The notes below the pieces were generated by a model that had not been told where the DNA came from, made no database searches, and saw nothing but the letters and a program-made list of their open reading frames with translations. The translations under genes and the position numbers were made by a program. A DNA stretch of 64,000 nt from Diphasiastrum complanatum (taxonomy: Eukaryota > Streptophyta > Lycopodiopsida > Lycopodiales > Lycopodiaceae): assembly GCA_029204225.1 (NCBI GenBank), contig CM055099.1, positions 70,505,349-70,569,348 on the forward strand, given 5' to 3'. Positions 23,662 through 36,438 of this stretch are shown one piece after another. Each line of letters opens with the position of its first letter. Positions within the stretch are counted from its first letter, which is position 1.

Positions 23662-26565
23662 TCCCTAACCCCTTCATTTCATTAAAAAATCATGTTTTGT
23701 GTGGATTAGAGTTAGTGGGAAGTAGTATAGTGTGGATTAGTGATTAGATTTGTTGTTTTTTCGTGTTTTTTGCTTATACGGACAGTGGGGAGAGATTGAG
23801 AGGTGAAAATTTTAGATCCAAACACCCGATTCCTTCCATAAATCCCAAAAATCCATAAAAATCAAAAAATGTCTCTATTTCTTGCAAAACAGCCAAAAAA
23901 CACCTATTAGGCTTAATAGCTTAATGATCCTTGCAAACTAACTCTCGCTGACCTGACAGTACCTTTTGCCACATCAGTAGAACCTATTGTAGATTGGATG
24001 AAGATTAGTTCCCACCCATTTGGCAAAAATAGCCAAAAAAAGTATAAAAATTCAAAAAACCTTAAAAAAAAACTAAATTTTTTTATATAATGTCTTGTAA
24101 CCTTCACTACTCCTGCTGAAGCTAGTTCTCACTAAGACAAGCTTACAAATGAGTCTGCAAGAGTTTCTTAGCAGTATAGAGGTCCTGTGAGATTTCCCAA
24201 GATCCAAAAAGTGCCATTGCCATCCAAAACCCTCAAAGACCCATCAACTAACCTTCAACACTCCTGCAAAAGCTTCTTCACATTGAGTGTAGCTTACAAA
24301 AGAGTCTGCTAGAGTTCTTAATGCATGAGTAAGCTGTGCAAGAGTTTTCAAGTTTTTTAAGTGTTTTTATAAAGAAAAGTGAAATTTTTGTCTAATTTGT
24401 CAATCCTTGCAAAAGTAACCTTTGTAGCATGGTCCATTGAGCTCGAAATGATCTTTTCATCTAAGACCAAGTCGGCAAGAGTTAAATTGAAGTTTTGATG
24501 AAGTTATTAGGTAAAAAAAAAAAAAATTCTATCAAAAATCCTCAAAGACATCAATAACATTCGCACCTGAGAGAATTAACCTTCACCAATCTGAACCAAG
24601 CTACAGTTAAGAGGGCGAGAGTTTACATCCAATAGATTTCAAGAAAACTAGTTTTGTAACTATCATACAACACAAAGAACCCTCACCAGTCCAAGGAGTA
24701 ACCTTTGCAAATATCATTAGTAGGTAGATCTGGATCAGATCCATCTACAGTGAAAGTTTCAGGCCAATCTGAACAAAGATCACAAAGATATTTGGAAAAA
24801 ACCAAAAAAAGAGTTAAAATGACACTAATAGCCAATTGGAACTGATTAAAAACTAATCAGATTCTGCCAGATCTTGGATGCAGTCACAACATCCATCAAG
24901 ACTCAGTAACCCTGGTCTGAACTAAGTGAATGTGTCTCAGATCAGGACAATTAGTACCAAGATCAGACCACGGAACCCACCTGCCCAACACCATCATTAC
25001 AAACTGTGCCACCACATCATTCATTTTTAAAATAAAATTTCCATTTCATATGTCATTCCTTCTGATTTTCATCTGTAACAGTATAACCTTCATCTGGTTC
25101 ATCTGTTACTCCACTTTCTGTTTTTTTGTTCATAATTTCTTCATCCATACTAATCAAGCTTTTATTTACTTTTTTCATTTTATGTTTCAAAAAGAAGTGA
25201 GACACCACGGTCATACAACCTTTGGAATCCCAGGACCCCTGCCCTAAGGTCCGGAAGAAAAGCCCATAGACGGCATTATGGCTAGACATCTAAATCATGA
25301 GTTTCTCCAATGAAAAGTGTCCAAGTGGAAGTATTGGTCATATCATCTTGCATGTCACCGAACTCACAAAAAAACCATAATAGCCTACCGACTTATTTTG
25401 TGGAAGATCCTAAGGGATGTCCTCTACTTGTGTACGCTTATCAACTCAAAGGAGATGGTATACTACACACAATACGATGCTTTTGGATGTGGAGGAAGAC
25501 ATCGTTGAGTTGAAATTCCACATCGAGATGATCCATCAACATTCAAACTTTAGTGTGGACAATGTGGAGTTAATCATCCATGTCTGGATTGTCCAATGTA
25601 AAAACCACAAATAGCTAGGAGACATTTGGCTTATGTAGATCGACATGCACCTGTGTTGTCCAATCCACATACAACCATAATGCACTACAACTAAAAAATC
25701 TTAGTGCCACTTGGGTATGAAACAAGTGAGGAAGAAGTCAATTTGACAAAAGTTCCAAGGTACGTAGACACACCCACGAGCAAATCTTCAAGAACATCAC
25801 AAAAGACAGAGCTAGTAGAATCTATCAAGCGAATGGTAATTGAGAAAGTCAAGAAATTGGCAACCGACGAGTCCACCGCATTTTATCGAGTTCTTGGTAC
25901 AATCATTACAAAGATTTCTTAGTGATGAATTACAAAGGAAACCAATGTCAACAAGGCAACTTGAAGGCGGTTCAACACAAAGTCCAAAGGAAAGTGCAAT
26001 CATGCGACCTTCAAATGAGAAGTGTAATACCAAGGGGGAGACTAAGGTTGATGATTGCTCTTCAACAAGCAAGATTCAACCTGATTGTTCCACAATGCAA
26101 TAGACCACCAACACATTGCCAAATCCGAGTATATCCATTCTTAAAAGACCAAATCTAGGGAATTCAAGCCCAAAAAGACCAATTGTACAACAAGAACCAA
26201 CACCCATAACGTTTAAGCCTTGTCCTCAATTTGTAAGATTGACTGCGGAAGAAAATATTCAGGTTCAAGCATACCACGAATACTTAGATAGACAAAGCAG
26301 TCATGCAAGCACTTCTTAACCACATTACAAATTGGGAGATACTCTGACATTGGGAGCAATTGCGCCAATCTATGAAAATGAATATCAACAAACTTTGTCA
26401 TGGGATCCTCTGATGAATTGTCTCAACTATCCATTTGTCGATGAAGAAGGTTATCATGAATGGCCACAAGACCCATATGGTTATTATTGAAAATCAAGCA
26501 AGTCCATATTCTTGCTGATCATCATCCAATAACGCCTCAGGTTTTATGTAAGTGATCTCTATCCA

Positions 26566-27312
<747 letters not shown>

Positions 27313-27375
27313 TTATGCAGGTGAAGGCGAGGTTGCCGCTCCCAACGACAATCCTCGTATTACGAACGACCCAAT

Positions 27376-27870
27376 AGCAGGCCTTACTATATTAGAGGCA
27401 ATGGTCAGCTTAATCTTCTAATAAGATTATGTGTAGCATTCTGATGAAAATAGTGGAAGCAAAAACTAGATTTGATTGGGAGCACATACTACACACGGCT
27501 CTGTGGGCTTTCCAAACTGCATACAAGGGCAACACTAACCAAAAACCATTTCAAATAGTGTATGGCCAAGATGTAGCAATGCCAGAAGAGTTTCTTGTTC
27601 CTTCTTTAGTTCGTAATGATTGGATGATACAAAATCTCTCCATCTCCGTATGTTTGTTAATTGTCCATGCTCTTGCTATACTTATGTATATAATGAAGGC
27701 GATCAAGAAAAAATTAAGTTCACTGGTAAAGCCCCTTTTCATGTTACTGATATACTATCTCAAGGAGCCTTGATTTTAGAGAAATTGGATGGGAAAGCTT
27801 TTGATACACCCGTCAATGATAGCCAATTACACAAGCATTGGTCACTACAATTTTCCCTACAATTTGCATA
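27376..27870 (+). pseudogene. Gypsy integrase C-terminal half and pol tail
   Basis: The plus strand reads CSILMKIVEAKTRFDWEHIL, then ALWAFQTAYKGNTNQKPFQI and VYGQDVAMPEEFLVPSL, typical of the end of a Gypsy integrase core. After a frameshift come IKFTGKAPFHVTDILSQGAL and LDGKAFDTPVNDSQLHKHW, the pol tail also found at 7735-7938 and 29620-29790. The segment in between (KARR/W region) is missing. Confidence 0.8.
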
Positions 27871-27878
27871 GAATTGTA

Positions 27879-28167
27879 ATGTTTTATTTTTTGAGCCATT
27901 TTAATGTATAATTTTAAAAATATTTTGCAATACTCCGTCTAAATATTTTAACACAAAATCTTTTGAAACGAGAAATGGCGTAGGACCCGTTTTTTTTTTC
28001 CAAAGAAATTACAACTTTTTAAAATTCAAATAAATCTTGAATCCTAAATTTAGACATGAATTAATTATTTTGCAAGATGCTACATTTTGCAAACATTTAA
28101 AATTTAGACGGAGTATTGCAAAATATTTTTAAAATTATACGTTAAAATGGCTCAAAAAATAAAACAT
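27879..28167. mobile_element. MITE-like inverted repeat with 66-bp arms
   Basis: Arms 27879-27944 and 28102-28167 are reverse complements with a single mismatch over 66 bp and enclose a 157-bp AT-rich centre. The inner part of each arm contains TACTCCGTCTAAAT / ATTTAGACGGAGTA, similar to Stowaway (Tc1/mariner-type) MITE termini with TA target sites. Either a Stowaway-like MITE sits inside longer palindromic arms, or the whole 289 bp is one element. No target-site duplication at the outer ends was confirmed. Confidence 0.75.
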
Positions 28168-28347
28168 CATTTGTGTGCGATTTGTTACTATAAAAAATAG
28201 TTGTTAAATCAAGTAAGTGATTGTAAATTTTAAAAATTAAAATTTTCAAAAGAAAATCAAGAAAAAGACATTTTAATATGAACTTGATAACTTGTTTCTA
28301 GTTTGATATTTGTATTTTAACAGACAAGTAAATTAAACAAATCTAAA

Positions 28348-28575
28348 ATTTAAAAAGATATGCTTAATTTCTAATATTATTCAACAATAAATTCCTTTAA
28401 CAAAAAGATGATTAAAACTACCTAAAAAAGCAAATGATAACTTAATTGTGCTTTAATATTTACTTTAACAATCAAGTAAACACTACAGATGTAGAATTTA
28501 AAAAGATATACTTAATTTCTAACAAACATTATTCAACAATAAAGTCATTTAACAAAAAGATAATCAAAACAACCT
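28348..28575. repeat. About 150-bp AT-rich direct repeat, two copies
   Basis: ATTTAAAAAGATATGCTTAA...CAATAAATTCC (28348-28424) recurs as ATTTAAAAAGATATACTTAA... (28497-28575) with the same flanking words, about 149 bp apart. Confidence 0.7.
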
Positions 28576-28672
28576 AAGAAACAAATATTTTTTAAAAAAA
28601 TACAATTATCTTTCAAATAAAAGAGATTTTTTAAAAAATAAAATTTTGTTGAATGTTTTTAATGACATATAG

Positions 28673-29008
28673 TCAAAAATTCTCAATAAGATCATTTGGA
28701 TCTAGAGAAGCAACCCTTCCAACCCTTGTATTTGTTGGAGCTAATGTTCTATCCTGAGTAACAACTTTTTCAATTACATTATATATTTGCTCAACCACCT
28801 CGGCCAGATCTCCTTCATCACCAACAACACCATTGGCAGGTGGTTGAGGCTCCTTAACAAATGGTGCAATACCATCTTCAGAGGGGCCTAACTTACCCAC
28901 TTCTTGAAACTCATTAGGCAAAACTGAGATACCAGCTAATCTCGTCTTAACAAAACTTGCTAAACTCTCATTCGATTCTACGGCCGCAACATGTCTGCAA
29001 CAACACAT
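28673..29008 (-). CDS. Unrecognised 111-codon open frame
   Basis: An open minus-strand frame starts MCCCRHVAAVESNESL and ends DPNDLIENF. It is acidic with runs such as EPQPPANGVVGDEGD. It resembles no family I can name. Its position among Gypsy fragments in AT-rich DNA suggests a transposon-encoded fragment, and it may not be expressed. Confidence 0.3.
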   Translation of the reverse strand: MCCCRHVAAVESNESLASFVKTRLAGISVLPNEFQEVGKLGPSEDGIAPFVKEPQPPANGVVGDEGDLAEVVEQIYNVIEKVVTQDRTLAPTNTRVGRVASLDPNDLIENF

Positions 29009-29233
29009 GTACTAGTCATGCCACTACTACCAAATAAATCTAAAATCCAATACGCAGGATGAGCAAACATTTCAATTAACTTATTTACAAGTTGTTGTGG
29101 CTTTTGATATGCACGAGCTCAAGCGCTACGAATGTTGCTTATTAAATATCAAGATTGCTTTGCGTGGGACTTATAAGGATCTTAAAGAGATTTCGACGTC
29201 AATGGGGATCTGATAAAGAAAGAGTTACAGAGA

Positions 29234-29764
29234 TTGCTTGACGCCGATTTAATTTATGAGATTGAGCATACTGAATGGGTTTTACCGATTGTCATTGTTC
29301 CTAAGAAGAATGGAAAATTGAAAATTTGTGTGAATCTGAAGGCCTTGAACAAAGTAACACGAAAGGATCACCTTTTGTTACCTTTTACTGAAAGCATTTT
29401 GGACCGCCTTGCTGCAACGGAAGGTTATAGTTTTTTGGATGGATTTAGTGGTTACAACCAGGTCAAGATTGCACCTCAAATGTGTCATGCAGCTTTGCAC
29501 AAATTGTGTGAAACTAGACTAATGGTAGTTCATGCGTTAATAGTAGATAAAGCTCGCCGGAAAGCATGGCACGATCGATGGCTACACAAAAAAGATCGGA
29601 AAGAAGGAGATGTAGCATTGCTATATAAAACTAAGCTGATCAAGGGAAAGTTGAAGTTTACTGGTGAAGGCCCGTATAGAATGAAGGAAATACTGAACTA
29701 TGGAGTAGTTATTCTTGAATATTTGGATGGAAAATGCTTTGATACTCCCGTGAATGGCAGCTGA
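29234..29764 (+). pseudogene. Gypsy deletion chimera: RT N-terminus fused in frame to pol tail
   Basis: One 176-codon frame joins two parts of a Gypsy polyprotein. The first is the start of RT: WVLPIVIVPKKNGKLKICVN, LKALNKVTRKDH and FLDGFSGYNQVKIAPQ. The second is the post-integrase tail: ARRKAWHDRWLHKKDRKEGD, LIKGKLKFTGEGPYRM and LDGKCFDTPVNGS. Everything between (rest of RT, RNase H, integrase) is deleted near 29480 yet the frame is kept. Without the palm YxDD it cannot polymerise. Confidence 0.85.
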
Positions 29765-30361
29765 CTATGCAAGTTTTGGCAGCCTGCTCCGCCAGTTCAG
29801 CAACCATGATCCAAACTATGTTTTATTTTCTTTGTTTCCAATTTCTTGTTTTTACTAAATTTATATTTTCTTTTGGAAAAGATAGTGTAAAAAAAAAAAT
29901 GAGGAAAGACTGATGAGCAAAAAGTCAATAATGTCATCAGATCAGAAAAATTGAAAGAAAGTATTTTCAAGAATCAGATCTTATGTGAAAAATGACTTGG
30001 AAAATTATTTTTTTGGTCATTTTTTGCACAAACTGTGTTATAATTGTTCGTCAAGTGTTGAGAAACAAGATCCACCTCAGACTGAGTTGGGCAAATGTTC
30101 TCTTCACCAGTTTGTACCTATTTTACAGGCGAATGTTCAGCATTATGCTATTTTAGAGACCTTCGCTAAGCATCTTCTAGTACTTAGAAACCTTCGTCGA
30201 CATGCCAGAAGGATTTAAAATGCCAAATTTAGGCCGGCTATAGGTTTAGATCCTGAAAATATGCATTTATGACAATACTTGGGTGAAGGATGAACCTGGA
30301 AAACATTCACCGGATAGATTCAGAGCATCAGAAACCTTCGCTGAGATTTTTTTGATCCATC
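29765..30361. other. Region after the Gypsy pol tail, unrecognised
   Basis: A short A-rich tract lies at 29889-29900. No further motif was identified. A broken frame (30060-30218) leads toward the unidentified coding region that follows. Confidence 0.3.
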
Positions 30362-31568
30362 ATGTCTTCCACAGATACGTCTCAGTCTCCTCGTTATACT
30401 ATCCATCGTAATGTCCCAACTAAAATGGACATCATGATACTTCCTAGCACAAGCATGGTCACTCAGTGGATGACCCTTGCGGAGCCTTTGCTCACTGTAA
30501 TGGGTATTCATGAGAGAGCCTTCTCAAGAAAAATTAACATGGATTGTATTACCCTTGCCTTCAGTACTTAGGAGGAGGAGAAATCCAAGTTTTACATTCC
30601 TTTCTAGGGAGCCATGCACAAGGTGCGAGTCACTGAAGCCGCCCTTGTTGCCATAGGGATAGCGTCTGGTACCCAAGCCTCACTAAATCATAAGCAAGCC
30701 AAACAGGCTATTAAGCCTTATATTGATACTACTAATGACCTATATTGGACTAATGACGGCTATCTTCTAGAGACCATTACTGATCTTGCCATTTATGCTT
30801 CTGCTCAACTCCTCGACAATTTTCTGATGGTTGGCAACCTTAGGAAAGATCATATCTCTTCCCAAATTATGCATAGGATAGTTGAGTACCAAGCCAAGAT
30901 AGCTAAGGCCCCTCTAAAACCATATGACTGGTTTAAAACTGTCTTCGGAGAGCTCAAAAGAACTATTAAGAGCAATACCCCGTAGCAGTTTGGTGCTGGC
31001 CACCCTATTTTGACGGTAAAATCCATGGTTTTAGTATGGATTCCATGCTCTCTATTTATGAAGAGACACCAGCTGAATCATCACATCAGGCTCACATAGT
31101 CGTCGTCGTGTACGCAGCGAGATCGTCATTCTTGACTCGCCTCCCACGACACGTCGTCGTACTAGGAAACCAACCCCCGCTGCGCTTTCACTCCCTGCTG
31201 CAATTCGCACTGAGCTATCCATTCTCCAATCCACTGATTAATCCCTTGCCTCTGCTTCCTCAAAGGGTCAGTCTGTGACAATTGGATCTACCGTTCCAAT
31301 CAAAGCTGCCCAGGCCGCCTCTCCCCCACAGCTCCGGGTAATTTCGCCAAACACACAAACATTCATTGATATGTTCGATGATTCCAACCAAGAGAAAGGT
31401 AAACAAGTGGAAGCGACTAATTTTGCTTTACTCACACGTTTTGGAGAATCTTCTTGTGTAGATGATGTTATGCAAGTGGATATTGGTTCTCATGGTTTTC
31501 ATGCTGGAAAATCAAGTAATAGATATGAAAAACAAAGTTTGTTCAATGACTTTGATGCTCTTGACTAG
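30362..31568 (+). pseudogene. Decayed coding region of unknown family, about 400 codons
   Basis: Consecutive plus-strand frames make one broken protein. Residues from MSSTDTSQSPRYTIHRNVPT (30362) run to a stop at 30569. The same phase resumes at 30614 with MHKVRVTEAALVAIGIASGT, YIDTTNDLYWTNDGYLLETI and KPYDWFKTVFGELKRTI. After a frameshift a basic SRRRVRSEIVILDSPPTTRR segment follows (31098 onward), then TRKPTPAALSLPA. The C-terminal part, QTFIDMFDDSNQEKGKQVE and NRYEKQSLFNDFDALD, ends at TAG 31566. Coding-like composition across several frames suggests a real former protein. It follows a Gypsy pol tail, so a retrotransposon accessory or gag ORF is possible, but I cannot assign it. Confidence 0.45.
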
Positions 31569-33039
31569 CTCCAAATTGCCTTTTGTGTTGTTGAAGCCCT
31601 TTGAGGCAAAGATGTTATGGATATACTTTTGCAGGTGTTTGAAGACCCGAGTAAGGTCAAAGGAGTAGCAAGGAAGTGTTGTTCAAGTTTACTTTACTTG
31701 TTCTATCTCGTGTTCGAGCTATTTCATGTGAATGTGTGCAAATTGTCAGATATGGACAAGCAAATGGTCATTACTTACATTTATTGTTTAATTGCTGTAA
31801 TTTTTCAGAGAGTAATTCTTCTTTGACCTTGGATCGGATTGGATCGGGTCTGATTTTTTTGACCCTGAAAAAATTTGAGCCTTTGTATTTTCCCGACCCT
31901 TTTGTATATATTTCGACCCTTAGTAAAATTTGATACTATCAACTCAAAAATCCGACCCACGTCGTGACGTTGACAACTCGTCTGCCTCTGTACATACTCA
32001 ATAAAATAACGGCTACCTAATGTAGGACTGTTGTGGTTAATTAAGTAGATTGATGTCAGCTTTCAATGTAGTGATCATCTGACTTCCAATAAGGAAGATC
32101 TACTGGGGTCAGCGATCTGATCATGTAATTAATCTGGAGACATTAGTTAGTTTGTAGTAGTTGTCATTTTTGATAAGCAAGCTATCAACGAACTCAGCTG
32201 AAGTCTCACTATTGTGCCTTTTGATTTGCGCCCAGCTTCACGCCCTTGTACTCAATTTTTGATAATTATCAAAGTGCATGTTTTTGTCTCCACAATTGTG
32301 ATTGTTCTATTGCGCATTTCAGTATTTGTTTCATCTTGAAATCATTGCTGGTAACTAACGCACTACCGATCTATCTCTATCTGCTCATCACTTCCACTGC
32401 TCACCACGTTTTTCATCAAATTCCTACAATTATGTGCATTGGATATACAATATTCTTGGGATAGAGTATTCTTTAGTTAAGGAATAGACTCAGCTCGTTA
32501 GTGATTGTATCTCGGATCACTCAATTGGATAACAAATCATAATAAATCTGAGAATAATAACTGAATTGCTATTCAACAGGACTTTGGGTATCTAGATTTG
32601 ATTCTAGACGGTAATCTAAAGTTTTTTGTAGTTGAAGACGATTGCCATTATCATTTTGGTATGCTTTCTGTCTTTAATTACCAGTGGTTTATAGAACTTG
32701 AATATCGCGCACTTTAGTTAAAGAATCATGTTTGGAAAGTATTCCTTAAATCCAGAATTTTCTTGTTGAGAAAGATTTTGGAATGATTCTTATTTTTCCT
32801 AAGTTATGTTGAGCATATACTCCAGTATACTATAAATGATTAAGTATGATTCCAGAGAATTATGATTGACGAATCATATGAATCTAAATATTTATGATTG
32901 ACGGATCATAAATAGATACTTAATTGTTGTCAGAGAATAAAAAGAAATTGTGATGATTCTTAAGTGTGATGATTAATTCTTGATCTATTAATCGAGTAAG
33001 AATTCAGACTAGTGTTTTGAATATCTCTACTCCAGTATT
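31569..33039. other. AT-rich stretch, unrecognised
   Basis: No motif was recognised. A patch of repeated TCGGAT/GACCC words lies at 31838-31960. Confidence 0.3.
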
Positions 33040-33789
33040 TTATTGGGAGCTTATGAATCTCACAGACATTCTCACAAAGTAAGTTACTTTACTTGTGGAG
33101 AGAAAAAAATTATTTAGTGGATATTATTCTACTATAGTTTATGGTCTGCAAATGCTTGAGTACAGTTCTTCTTTTGATTGGATCTCCAGGTATCATAGGA
33201 GACAAATAAATCTATTAAGATAAATGGGTGTTATTCTCTTGCATTTGATGCTAGAAATAGGAGCATTGAACTCAAAAGAGTATCTAGGATATTCAGAGTT
33301 GAGTTTTAATCATTCTATATCTTAATGATTCTCCTAGAGATTCTAGTTGAATGAATTATCATATCTTAGAATTGGATTCTAAGGATAGTTGTACTTAGAA
33401 GAGTTTTGTGAATTGTTTGCCAGATTTTGTGGATAATTTCAGACTGTAATTATTATTATTTCTTTAACTTTATATTCCCTAAGTTAGGGAATATTTCACT
33501 CAGTGGTTCATGTAAGTGTTTTACATGAAGGTGATGTTACTAACTTGTGGTGAGCGTAACCCAGTTGAGAAATTTTGCTGCTTAGTGTACTTTTCGAACT
33601 TGAATTTGTACTCTAGAACATAGATTAACGATTGATAATAGCTTTATCTTTGAGTACTTGTTTGATATAAAAGTTAGAATAAGGATAATAATTTTCTCGG
33701 TTAATATTGAAAGTTAAAGGAACTGTTTCTGTAATTCTTTTCTGTTTTGAGGAGCTTCTAAGGATAGAAGCAGTTTAAGGAGGGAATAA
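33040..33789 (+). pseudogene. Copia 3' end: RNase H tail and polypurine tract
   Basis: Near 33050-33080 the plus strand reads ELMNLTDILTK, the conserved end of Copia RNase H (NxADIxTK). About 700 bp later a purine-rich AAGGAGGGAA (33777-33786) immediately precedes a TGTTATGG LTR start, as expected of a polypurine tract. The rest of the element's pol is not recognisable in the AT-rich DNA to the left. Confidence 0.55.
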
Positions 33790-34273
33790 TGTTATGGCCA
33801 TATTCGATTGAGGACCTGGAATAGCCCTAATATGGTAGGCCGGCCCTCCGGTACTCAAGATTATTGGTCATGCCAAGATTTAATTCCATGTCGAGGCCTG
33901 TTTGTGACTAATTAACTTGAGAGAACCCAGACACTCTAATTGAGACATATGAAGTATTGCATGTATGTGTGACGAATATAGGCAGGACGACTACATGAAG
34001 AGATGTGATCTATTTATAGTTGACCTGCATGGGTTCATGCAAAGGAATCTACTCTCTGTATATTGAGGTAGGGTTTCTCCCATTGACATATTGGGTTTAG
34101 GTTACCAGTTTCTCTCTTCTCCTCTTGCTTCACATGACATGGCTTGGGGGATAGATCCAGGTTTTTTTTAATCTAGGTTTGGATGGGCGGTTTGGCTCCA
34201 TAGTCTCTCTTAGTGTGTTTTCATATCCTCATCTTAGGGGTAATCCCTAGAGGAAGCTAATTGGAGCTCAACA
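33790..34273 (+). mobile_element. Copia LTR shared between a left 3' end and a right 5' end
   Basis: The 484-bp segment starts TGTTATGGCC directly after a polypurine tract and ends GAGCTCAACA. The following AGAGCTATCAGATCC is a poor but plausible primer-binding site. A Copia gag ORF begins 79 bp later. Its left neighbour behaves as pol 3' end and its right neighbour as gag 5' end. LTR ends were placed by TG...CA and context; no second copy was found in the window. Confidence 0.55.
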
Positions 34274-34351
34274 AGAGCTATCAGATCCAGGAGATCATAT
34301 ATTCAAAACAAGGAGCCAGAACAAACAAGCTGAAAAATATAGTTCACAACG

Positions 34352-35690
34352 ATGGCGTCTATAAGCAGCATACAGTCAAAGATCTGCACCATCCTTGACT
34401 CCTCCGGGTCCAACGTCCTAGCATGGAAGGTAAAGACATCCCTGATCATGAAGGGAGAAGGCCTATGGCCTGGGTCAATGGAACTGAGAAGATGCCTACT
34501 ACACCAGACAAAGAGCTGAGAGAATGGAGAGAAAAGAATGACAAGGCAATAGCCTTCTTATCCTCCTCCATCGAAGACAACCTAACGCTTGACCTCGTGA
34601 CACTCTCTAATGCAAGAGAGATGTGGGATGCTTACCAAGTTTCAGATAAAGTCACGAAGCCATATAATGCTTCTCGAAGACCAGTTGACGAACCTACGAT
34701 GGGATGGCAAAGACCTCACGTCCTTTATTAGAAAGATGAAGGATTTGTTTCTTTCGTTACACAACACCGGAGAAGACAATGTAGTCTAAGCAGAGAAGTA
34801 GCTCACCTAGTTGCTATGAGCTTTACCAAGATCCTTCCAGACTATCTGAAGCCAAAGATTCACAGACGACCCTCGAAAAAAAAATGATCGAGATTCGAGA
34901 CGAAGTCGAAGCCCATGAGCACCTTGATCACAAGGACACCTTTGATCATGCTCTCTAACAATAAGGAGAAGTCAAAGAAACCATTCAAGCCTAATAGGGA
35001 GTCAGACCGAAAGCATGACCGAGATTAGCAGACAGAGGCAGTCGCCAAAGGCAAATGGAAGAACAAAGGCAAGCCAAAATAGCAAGACGATGAAAAGAAA
35101 ACATGTGTGAGATGTAAGCGAGAAGGCTACACCGTCGATACGTGTTGGCTGAATCCGAAAATCGAACGCATCCATTGCCACAAGAAAGATCATGCAGCTA
35201 TGGATTGCTAGCAGAATCCGAAGAACAAGCAACCTCAAGGAAAACGAAAAAAAATCACAACAGTTCGTCCTACGTGGAAGAACCCAAAAGCTCCAAGATG
35301 GCCGAAGAAAGGTCGAACAATGGAAATGTGATAGCCTACCTATGCGCAGATATGTGTGCAGCCTCAATATCTAGCACACAAGTGGTCATTCTCAATTCAG
35401 GAGCAACCTCTCACCTCGTTACATCCAGATGAATTATGGTCGACTTTCGAAGCACAGATCCATCCAGATACATAGTTCTTGGAGATGGATCAAGACATCA
35501 AGTGAATGGCACTAGTTCGTTATGGCTCAACATGAACGACAAAGACTGAAGATTGGATGATGTTTTGTTCATACCCATGCTACAGTAGGACTTGCTCTCA
35601 ATTGCAAGAATAGCAGATGCAGGAATGCGCATGACGTTTTCCAACAAAACGTGCAACGTCGTTGACAGCACCAGTATACTGGACGACAAT
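34352..35690 (+). pseudogene. Copia gag and protease, many frameshifts
   Basis: The gag starts MASISSIQSKICTILDSSGS and continues NVLAWKVKTSLIMKGEG, then in a shifted frame KAIAFLSSSIEDNLTLDLVT and NAREMWDAYQVS. A degenerate CCHC region lies near 35103-35210 (CVRCKREGY...CW, then IHCHKKDHAAMDC). The protease active-site block reads VVILNSGATSHLVTS (35382 onward); the usual Asp of LDSGATSH is Asn here. Frameshifts and stops are frequent, so the piece is dead. Confidence 0.8.
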
Positions 35691-35698
35691 CTGAATAC

Positions 35699-36438
35699 TG
35701 TTAGAACCTGCTTAACCAGCCGTTCTTGTGATCACTAATTAACTTAAACCTTTTTCTCTCTAACCATATAAACAGATTGAACACGAGAGAATCGGTTGGA
35801 ACATCAAATTGGTTGAACACCAATGTGAGCTAGGCATAGAACTGCCAGCCGATCCAAGAGTTCGCTAGTAAGCGAGACTATTTGATATAGTTTTGCTAAA
35901 AATTACAACAAATAAGGATCCTAAAACACTTGAAATGATGAGGGAAACAATAAATTATGATTTCATAAGATTAGCACAAGTTGAACCATCAAAATCCATC
36001 AAAAATCTATGCTTGAACCTCACTAAATGGCCCAAATCCTTGAAGAAGGCTTCACACGTGTGAAAGTACGGCCTCCCACAGTCTGAGTACTGTACACTAG
36101 ACCTACATTCAATCCTATAATCATTAGTAATCACAAGTACTCAAACAATTATGAACATAGAGAGCAATTGCACTATTATGAGAGAAAAAACATGAAATTG
36201 CTTGATTGATTTTGGTGAGATATCATCACCTATATATACATGATCCATCACGGTTTTGGGCAGGTATGAGTAGCCCTAAACCTATCCCTAATGCTAATTT
36301 TGGTGGATCTTTCATCCCTACCAAGTTAGGGTTAAAATCTTGGAGATCCCTCAACAATGCAAAAATTACCAAAAATAGCTCCTATTTTTTCTCCCTTGTA
36401 TATAAGCATAATTTGGACTCATTCCAAAGGTTCTAACA
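35699..36438 (+). mobile_element. Possible solo LTR, 740 bp
   Basis: The segment starts TGTTAGAACC and ends GGTTCTAACA, a perfect 10-bp terminal inverted repeat with TG...CA ends. A TATA-like CTATATATACATG lies near 36230. It sits at the point where the Copia protease frame stops. The 5 bp on either side (AATAC and CTTAG) do not match, so a target-site duplication is not supported. Confidence 0.45.
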
